DNA of 64,000 nucleotides, from NCBI GenBank assembly GCA_002118135.1, contig BDIU01000176.1:1-64000 (forward strand). The letters run 5' to 3'. Shown here piece after piece: positions 53,240 through 62,105 of the stretch. A program made the position numbers and the translations under genes. Origin of the DNA: Trebouxia sp. TZW2008 (lineage: Eukaryota; Chlorophyta; Trebouxiophyceae; Trebouxiales; Trebouxiaceae). Positions within the stretch are counted from its first letter, which is position 1, and each line of letters opens with the position of its first letter. A model generated the notes under the pieces. That model had not been told where the DNA came from and ran no database searches. It worked only from the letters and a program-made list of their open reading frames with translations.

Positions 53240-56200
53240 ATGGCGTGTATGCATGCTACTTTCGCCAGGCAGCTTCCTGTGTTGAATAGCAACGTCGGTG
53301 ACAACAGACAGTACCAGGCATTCAGAGTATCTTCGCGTCAGTTGCGACGCCAGGCGGCTCGTTCCTTTCTTTGCGAAAACCGCAAGAGCTGCAGCAGTAA
53401 ACAGCAGAGCGTCAGCAGGCAAAGGGTAGCATGTCACAAGATACGTGCTCAAACAGCCAAACAAGAAGAGGCAGAACTCAGAGGGGACTACGGCGCCTTG
53501 AGTGAAAAGCTCGAGGTACACCTTGTTAGACCCTCATTTTGCTCAGCATCTTGACTTACACATGCATATAACGACATTTTGCTAGCAGGTTGCAGTTACG
53601 TTGCTTGCTGCCTACATGCTATGATGATGAAAATGAAAGCATACCTACTGCAAGGTCATTGTCCTCACTGCACCCTTACAGGAAGTCAGCATTCAGCTCA
53701 AAAGCATGTTAGGCTAAATAGCATGCATGTAAGCCATGGTAAACGCAGACATGACGTCTTGGCAGACTTCCATATCAATGCGTTTGTTGAGACCATATTT
53801 TGCGACTTGCTCAGAGCCTAGTGCGATTCTGCAGAGCCTTGCAGAGGAGGTCCACGCCATGCTCCAAGGCACCAGTTTGTACTTAGTTGGCATGATGGGC
53901 AGTGGCAAGAGCACAGTGGGACGTTTAGTCGGTAAAGCCCTAAAGTATCCCCTGCTAGACACAGACAAGCTTGTTGAGCAGAGCGCCAAAGCTACAGTGA
54001 GCGAGATCTTTGCTGAAGAAGGGGAAGAGGCCTTCAGAGATATGGAGACAGAAGTCTTGAATGTAAGCCCCGTTTCAGCCACATGATGCAGGAAAGAAAT
54101 CAACAGTCGATAGAGCTCTGTACCTTTAGGCGTCATAGCGAGAGTCTGTGACTAGAACCAGCTCAGCTGTATATGACATGCTCAGCATTGACAGGGTACT
54201 GTGTGCTGTCTTTCAGGCTATGGCTGTTGGTTGCAAGCGTCACCCTGTTTGGCACTGTATGCATGCTTGACTTCTGTATGCTGTAATCAATTGGCAAAAA
54301 AAAACATCACTTCCATGTATGTATGCTTCTCTTCTCATCACATCAAGTTGCGTTGCTATCTGCAGCATCTCAGGAGCATCAGGAGCATTGTGCTTCTTGA
54401 TAAGGACAGAGCCATGATGTTCCTTCGGTTTCTGATCTGCTGAATGTCAAGTGGTTACACACAAATCTTGCACAGATTGTCAAAGACAATGGGACTTTTG
54501 TCATGATCATGGTCAGTGCTCATTGGCCAAGCAGCTCATGCCGCTGACTTGGTGAATCCTGCTGTCAGGCTCGTCAATTGTTGGACCCTTCTGTTACAAG
54601 CGAGGGCCTTTTCAAGGGTTGATCTTTATGAGGGTTGATCAACGTGATTTCATCACTCTGAATGTAGGTGGTGACAACTGAACATGCCAAAGTCATCAGC
54701 CACCAGACTTTGATCTGTTTGCAGAAGCATGTGCCAATGGTTGGATGACAGAGTCTGACAATGGTGGACAATCGAAGTGATGCCCGCTGCAGGTCATGCC
54801 ATCTGCAGCTAGTGACTTGTATGTGTCGTCCTAGCAATTGATGCTCTTGACAAAGTGCATGGTTGCGGCTGGTGGTGGTGCAGTCCAGCGACACAAGAAC
54901 AGGCGCTATATGCAGCAACAAGATCCTGTCACATTCTTTGCAAGATGGGCTCAATGCAGCAAGTGACGGTTTCACATCTGTATCTGCTACTGCAGCAACT
55001 GATGCCCTTCACAAAGTGCGTGGTAGCCACTGGAGGGGGTGCAGTCCTAAGGCGCAAGAACTGGGGCTACATGCAGCATGGGGTGGTCATCTGGTTGGAT
55101 GGCTCCCCAGAGCTGCTAGCTAGCCATGTTGTGGGGCAGCCGGGGGGCACCCGCTCCCGGCCTCTCATATTCAGCAACACTGATGTCAAAGAGCAGGTAT
55201 GCTCGCAGTTTGAGTTTCAGGGCTTTTCAACATTGATGTAAAAGGGCATATACTGGCTGCATCTCTCAGGCTATGGACCAGCCATGTGGTGCGGCAGGGA
55301 GGGGGAACTCGCTCCCGGTCCCTCATCTTCAGCAACACTGACGTGAAAGCGCAGGTACGAGATGGCCCCTTCAGGACATAGACTTGAGCTAGACTGCACC
55401 AAAGAGCAGGTGTGGGATCATTGATACACAGCCCCTTCATCTTCAGCATTGCTCCCTCATCTTTCTAGGATTTCCAGAGCGTCGGACGATGATGACAATT
55501 TTGATGCCTCACCTCCAGTACAACTGATGTCAAAGAGCAATTATGGCTCCCTTAGGGTCTAGGGTCAAAAATTATTGAACTACAGGGCAAGGATGGGTTC
55601 TTTCACCCACAACATTTGCGTGTGGCGGGGCAGGCAGGGGTACACGCTCTCGCCCCCTAATTTTTGACTTCACACACTCAATCAACACAGCAGAGCACAG
55701 CACAGAATGATGTCAGCTGCAAGTGGGCTCAGATGCGCTCAAATTCCAACACCCCTGTCCACACAAGTGAATTGCATTTACAACATCGAGTCAGAATCAC
55801 TTCACTGAAACCGTATTCAAGCCTAGCGTTGTCCGCATGACGCAAGCCCTCGACTGAGCATTCAGCATTGCATTGGCCGGGAGTCGCACTTTAGAATACT
55901 AGCTCAACTCTGCTGAGCTCACATCTCGCATGCACGTGGCGAATAAACCCATTTCATCTCCTGAAAGCGAAAAAATACTCGCTTTCACCAAAGCTGACTT
56001 GAATGGCGATTTCGTTCAGTTTCCCATTGGCGAAAGCAGCACGTGGACCATGTTCTGCGTTGTGTGGACAGGGCCAGGGATTCATTGTTGCCTCATGCAT
56101 CTTTATAATTATGTTCACTCACATGATTGCTTATAATGATGCCTACTATTGGTAAGGGATGTTTGTGTCACAATTACTGCTTTCTACTGTCCATGTGGCC

Positions 56201-57139
56201 TTTGCTCCACAGAGCACAAACAAACACGCTGTGGCTTGCCAGGAAGCACTTGATCAAGCTGAAGAGCAGAGCCATACAGACAATACAGACGAGTACAGAC
56301 AGACAGTTGACAAGCTGAGTCGAATACTGGATGAGCGGCACGGCAAGTACAGCTACGCAGACATCAAGGTGCCTCTGAAGTCAGAAGAGCATGATAGCTT
56401 GGCTGCAGAGTCCGTGCTTATAGCATACAGGTATGCTTTTTAGCTATTTCATTAATTTGTGCTCGCAAATGACAGCTCAGTGCGACCAGCCATGTCTTCA
56501 GTCCATCTTTGTGCCTGTAGCATGCATGTGAGGATGTGCGCAATTGGTGCAGACCTATCTGTGCCCACGAACATACACAATCATTGTTAGGAAGTAATGC
56601 TTGCATGATGGCACTGGTCATTCCATGAAGGCATCAGCGCATGATGATTCTGTGCCATTCATTTGATGAGCTCTTGAAGGTACGGATCCGCAAATTGCAT
56701 CACGCAAACGGGATTATTCTTGTGTCAGTCCTTTCTCATTGGTGCGTCATGCTCAGGCGCAGATTTTGCAGTCCCACGTGACCCAAGATTCCGACATAAA
56801 AGCGTTTGTCAAGCCCTGTAAAGCATCTTGCAAGTGCTTTGTATGGCAGCTGATGTGTACTGGTGTCTTGCAGTGTTGCAGAGCGTCACTGTGCCTGCTG
56901 CCAGTCATGCCGGTTTGCTGAACTGCATCACATGCAGCTTTGGCAGATGTTGCCAGCTCAAGGAGCTGACTTGCAGCTGGTTCCTGCAGGGTATTGAGAG
57001 CTGTTCGAGACAAGCTCAACAGCTCTGCAGAAGAGCGTGAGGCCAAAAAGCAGTTTGAAATCAAAGGCGCTGGTGACATCCCGAAAAGCGTCGAAGTCAA
57101 GCAGAGTACCACATCCTCAAATGGTCATACAGAGGAGTG
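53240..57139 (+). CDS. SHK: Shikimate kinase, plastid precursor (multi-exon)
   Basis: Phosphorylates shikimate at the 3-OH with ATP, fifth step of the shikimate pathway, normally in the plastid. Exon 1 (ATG at 53240, to about 53515) encodes a Ser/Arg/Gln-rich, acid-poor transit-peptide-like N terminus ending [11 protein letters not shown]. Exon 2 (53831-54062) has [19 protein letters not shown] (Walker A), DTDKLVEQ (shikimate/Mg Asp) and [10 protein letters not shown] (the conserved FR-x-x-E). Exon 3 (54996-55196) has [15 protein letters not shown] (the GGG shikimate-binding loop), [13 protein letters not shown], and TRSRPLIF (lid Arg and R-P-L). Exon 4 (56213-56430) has [19 protein letters not shown], matching the adenine-loop helix. 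The last exon (about 56990-57139) is charged and ends SSNGHTEE. All joins are frame-compatible where checked. Intron 2 and intron 3 contain broken copies of exon 3. Confidence 0.9.
54834..54920 (+). pseudogene. Decayed copy A of shikimate kinase exon 3 (5' half) in intron 2
   Basis: It begins after an acceptor-like GTCCTAG and reads [20 protein letters not shown], parallel to [20 protein letters not shown] of exon 3, followed by KNRRYMQQ. After that it diverges and meets a stop. It lies 162 bp upstream of exon 3. Confidence 0.85.
55265..55354 (+). pseudogene. Decayed copy B of shikimate kinase exon 3 (3' half) in intron 3
   Basis: It matches the end of exon 3 over about 85 bp (…GGGGGAACTCGCTCCCGGTC… to AACACTGACGTGAAAGCGCAG) and ends at a donor-like GTACGA. 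Its translation [16 protein letters not shown] parallels [16 protein letters not shown], with the conserved Pro of the lid changed to Ser. Confidence 0.85.
55505..55680 (+). pseudogene. Further remnants (copies C and D) of shikimate kinase exon 3 in intron 3
   Basis: ACTGATGTCAAAGAGCA at about 55519 repeats the exon 3 end. A second remnant near 55625-55680 (GGGGCAGGCAGGGGTACACGCTCTCGCCCCCTAATTTTTG) parallels GGGGCAGCCGGGGGGCACCCGCTCCCGGCCTCTCATATTC. Both are short and clearly eroded. Confidence 0.65.
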
Positions 57140-57428
57140 ATTGACACTTGGGCAGTCAGTTGATTGAAACTTACGAACTTGGCAGAACCCAACCAGCGAG
57201 TTTAGGATGAATGAATCTATGGTATTAGCCTCATATATCGGTATCTAGCTAGACTTGTTAGCTCATTAGCAGTAGTGTTATACAGGATGATTAGTCATAT
57301 TCAGTTCACAGAAGACCTAGTGCAGGCTTCTTTATGCAGCAGAGAGTGTGTTGCCTGAGAATGAGTGCTGTTTGGTAGCAGTTCAGCATGCCTTTGCAAG
57401 GCTGTCTTCCTTCAGGACTTCAGCCTTT

Positions 57429-60400
57429 TCATACGTTTTTGATACGTTTGCTCACATCAGGATCGAGCTGCTTGGCTGCATTCATACATTCATTGGCCTC
57501 GCTGGTTCGTTCAAGCTGTTTCAAAATGCTGGCTTTAGCTAACAAAGCTTTGACAGCCAGTCCTTGTGCAGCATTGGCCGTTCCCTTTCCAGTCACATCA
57601 GCTTGCTGCGTGGCAGAAAGCGCTTTTGCATGCAGTTTGGGTTCTTCATGATTTCGACCATCAAGCGCCTGCTGATGCGCAGTGGGTGCTTTGGCTTGAA
57701 GCATGTCACCTGCTTCATTTGGAACTGCATCTCTCTGAGGGTCTGAGATTACTGAGCCTGCTGAGCCTGCTTCATCATGCTTTTGAGGCTGCTGTTGCAA
57801 AGCAGATTGCTGCAAGCCATGTAAGCATAAGGCGTTCGCTGTGTCAAGAGACTGCAACGCTGCGTCATGCTCAGCTTGCATCTGCTGTGCTATGCCTGCC
57901 CCAAACCAGCAGCGTGCCTGTTGATGGCTGTCCTGCAATTCAAAGCAGCACAGGTGAGTCATGCAGTCAACTGACTCATTGAACTTTTGCGGATGCTGTT
58001 GTGTACCAAATTGTTGCAAGCCCTGTAAGCATAAGGAATATGCTACACCAATCGACTGCAAAGCCGCATTATGCTCAGCTTGCATCTGCTGTGCTATGCC
58101 TGCCCCAACCCAGCATCTTGCCTGCTGATGGCCGTCCTACAACTCACAGCAGCTTAACTCAGTGGTGTAAGCAGGACTCACTGATCAGCAGAATCAAAAG
58201 GCTGCACTCCAGGGTAACGCATGTGACTCCCAAAGTGATTTAAAGGCAAAAGCAGAAAGCTGCATGCCGCTTCAGATGCGTCACAAACTTTCTGAAGACA
58301 GAGTGTAGGGCTGCACTTCATAAATGCTGGGCAGCAGCACAGATGATTTTGACCCTGCTCAATTGCAACTGCAGCTGAGTGTCTGGTCTACAAAGTCAGC
58401 TGAAACATATCCCCAGCACAAGTCATGCATGGCATGGTAATGGTCACAAAGCTCAGGCAGACTCTTTTGGCCTGTCACTGATTGTGTATCGGCTTCCAGA
58501 CAGGGTTGCATATGATTGCTCACTTGATGCAAGTCAGCAGCTCTGAGGAAGGCTTGCTCTGCCAGGGGCCACTGTCGCAGGGCAGCGTGGTTCTGGCCCA
58601 GGGCAAAGTGTGCTGGAGCCAGGGTAGGTTGCAGCTGAACAGCCCTTTGAAGGCAGTGCTGGGATGCCCCTATACTGCCCTCTGCCCTCAGCTCTGCTGC
58701 CTGCAGACATACATTTGGCTTTTCAAGCTTTCATGCATCAATGTGTCAAAGATGTCTGAAGCAGACGATTGTGAACCACTCATGCCTTTGTGCAGCTGGA
58801 TAAGTCCAACAAGTGGCAAAGAAGAAGAAAAAGCTGAATGATCCTTTGGAGGCAGTGCTGGGATGCCCCTATGCTGCCCTCGGCCCTCAGCTCTGTTGCC
58901 TACAGGGACAAGGCATTTCAGCGTACTGTCATGCTGCTGTGTTAGGAGGCAGGTGGGAGAGAGGCAAAAAAGAAAATACGCAGTTGTGCGAGAGAATGCT
59001 CAATGACAGTGTCTTTGGAGTGCTGAAAAGCTGCAAGTCCCCATGGTGCAGGCAACCCCAGAAGCAGGGGTCTGCAAGGGCTCTGAAAACCCGGGGGTTG
59101 CCCACACTTCGTGCACACTTTTGCTGGGCTTGCAGGGCAGCTTGTGTGGGCTACACTAGTGATGTGTTGATATTGAGGCAATTTCAAGTGGGGTGCCAGC
59201 CATTTGCAGCTCATGCCCCCAGGCTGAGTGGGGCCTGGAGAAGCCTCCCCAGCATGCTGTCAACAGATCAGGAGGAGCGATCCCAGGCACTAGGCGGGCT
59301 AGCGCTGTATGACTCAGTTTCTGTTTGCACACGCATCATACTTGGGTCAATCTGAACACATGGCTCATCCATGGCTAACAGGTGGACAAATACTCTGTAC
59401 AAACCCATCACCTACCTTCACTCTTCTTCAGCCTGGCAGCAACCCCTTAGATGACCCTTAGATGACAGAAATGTACAGGGTGATTTTTTGTCCTGGCTCA
59501 TGCATGTCAAAATGAGCCAAAATCTGACAGCGATACCAACGAGCACCAGAGCAGCAGTAGCTACAACACAAGCCATGCACCATAGCCTTGTGACAGAAAC
59601 ATTCTATGTACTTAGACTGTCAGAAGACCTGACCCAGGCACCTAGGCATTTGCACCTTGAGTAGCGCATTGTTGGCATCTGTCATCGAAGCAGCAAAATG
59701 ATGCACACCTGAGGACAAATGAAGCAACTTGGCCATGGCAACAGGTTGAGAGCCTTTTGAGCCCTTTGCTGTGGCTTGTTGTCAATTTCAATTGCCTTTT
59801 GCTGTCTGCTGAAAGGCAGCTTGCTGCTGAGGGTAATTTTCCTTGCTATGTTTGTCAGAACAAGTGACTCAAGCAAGTGTAGACTGTTGCCTTGAGTAGC
59901 GCAGCGTTGGCATATGTCACTAAAGCAGCAAACTGATGGACAGCTGAGGACACATGAAACAGCTAAGTCATGTCAACAGATTGTGAGACTTTTGATCCTT
60001 TTGCTGTGGGCTGTTGCCCATTGGAGTTGCCTTTTCAGCCTTTTGCTGTGGATTGTTGCCCATTGGATTTGCCTTCTGCTGTCTGCCCAAGGGCAGCTTG
60101 CTGCTGAGGGTGTTGTGTTATGTTTTTGTCAGAAGAAGTGACCCAAGCAAGTGTAGATTGTTACCTTGAGTAGCGCAGAATTGGCATCTGTCATTGAAGC
60201 AGCAAGCTCCTTGATTTGTGGGGAAACCTCAAGCAGCTTGGCCATGTCTATAGGCTGACCCAGCTGCGAGCCTTTTGGGCCCTTGATTGTGGCTTGTTGC
60301 CCAATGGAGTTGCCCTCTGCTGTCTGCTGAAAGGCAGCTTGCTGCTGGGGAGTGTTTCCAGCAGGCGTCTTGGGTGCGTTTGCTGAGGCAGGGGCAGAAG

Positions 60401-62059
60401 GCAGGCCCAATTTAGCCCTTAATGAGGGCACTTGCAAGATATGGCCCTGTCAACACAAAGACGACATGAGGCCATCTGCTCATGGACATCTACAGCAGCT
60501 TCAACATGTGCATGAGGGCACATTTGGGCCAAGATATTGTTGCAAGGCTGCAATACAAGACTGCTGTTTGGAGCAGAAACAATGCAGCAACAAAGGTGGT
60601 GTCGTCAAATTTGTTTGAAGGCTGACTGCAGAGCTGGGCCAGGCAGAAAGGCTGGACATCAGCAAGTACGGCACATTGCACTGGGCACAGGCATGCATAA
60701 ATGCAGCAGCTGTTGAAAGCTGGAAAACAAAAGGAGAGCCTGCACTTGTTGGTGTCAACTAGAGAGAAGGCAAGTGATAAAGCAGGCTTCCCCATACAGT
60801 GGCAGTTGTAACATGTAGACAAGGGCATGGGCAAGACCTGGGCCAGGGCACTTAGGCTGGAAGCAAGCCAGTACAGCACTGCGCCCTGGGGCAGTTGCAG
60901 CGCAATAACTAAGATGGGCACTGTCACCCACTCCATCAGCAGCTTCACATTGCGCATCACCCACTGCAACACTGACGTACCTGCAGCAAGTGCATCGTTC
61001 ATACCATGCAAAGCAAGACTCAAGTGCTAATGTTGGTGACGGACATAGTGAACATGCTTAGACTTGTTTGCCTGATGACATCTGGGTTTCACATGGCGCA
61101 TCACCCACTGCAGCACTGACGTACCTGCAGTGACTGCATCATTCAAACCACGCATAACAAGGGATAAAAGGGTGATGTTGGTGACAGACATGATGAACAA
61201 CTACAACTTGTTTGCCTGATGACACCTGAATTCCACATTGCGCATCACCTACTGCAGCACTGATGTACCTGCAGTGAATGCATCATCCATAGCATGCAAA
61301 GCAAGGGATACAAGGGTGATGTCGGTGACGGACATGATGAACAAACTGCAACTTGTTTGCTTGATGACTTCTGGGTTTCACATTGCGCATCACCCATTGC
61401 AGCACTGATGTACCTGCAGTGAATGCACATGGATGATGAGCAATTTGCTTATATCACATATGGCTTTTGACAAAGCATGCAAACACCGATAATGAAGGCA
61501 TGTCTAGTGACGCTTGTGATGCTGCTCTGATGCCACCTTACAACATCTACTTTGAGCAGCTCATAAGTAATGCAGACTGTACACAGTCTCACGCCTCAAT
61601 GTTTCTGATTTTGATCTGGCTTTAAGTAAGCAGTAGTGGGCTGATGGCTGCCTTGTGTGCTGCACGCGTACAATTTCTCACTTGCATTTCTGTGAGAACG
61701 AGTAGCAAGTGATGTCAAAATGGACTGCAAGATTGCGTCAGAAGTTGGCAACATTGTACAGTTGTTGCATGCATCTGGGACGCAAATTCTGGGACAAGAT
61801 TCTGCACACACTTGAGTCTTCGCTTGAACTCTGCAGGTTGCATTTATTTGAATTTTTCTGTCATCAGTTGGCGAGTTCTCTCTGGTAGTCATTGATTGAC
61901 TGATTGATTGAAGCTGAAGTGCTGACTACCACCAAAGATTTGCATACAGGACAAAGATCAGAACAGCAAGCATCATCATTCAACTTGCCATGCTGCTGCT
62001 GCTGCTGCTGTTGTCCTCTTTGTTGCAGTTGCTGTTGTTGTAGTTGTTGCTGCTGATAA

Positions 62060-62105
<46 letters not shown>

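Noticed and set aside
58813..59355. A 180-codon plus-strand open frame
   Set aside because: It lies opposite a decayed TPR exon and intron of the minus-strand OXA2-like gene and starts inside the repeat copy. It shows no domain.
60943..61440. CRISPR-like regular array
   Set aside because: The period is regular but the whole 144-bp unit is repeated, not a short repeat with unique spacers, and it contains an exon border of a eukaryotic gene.
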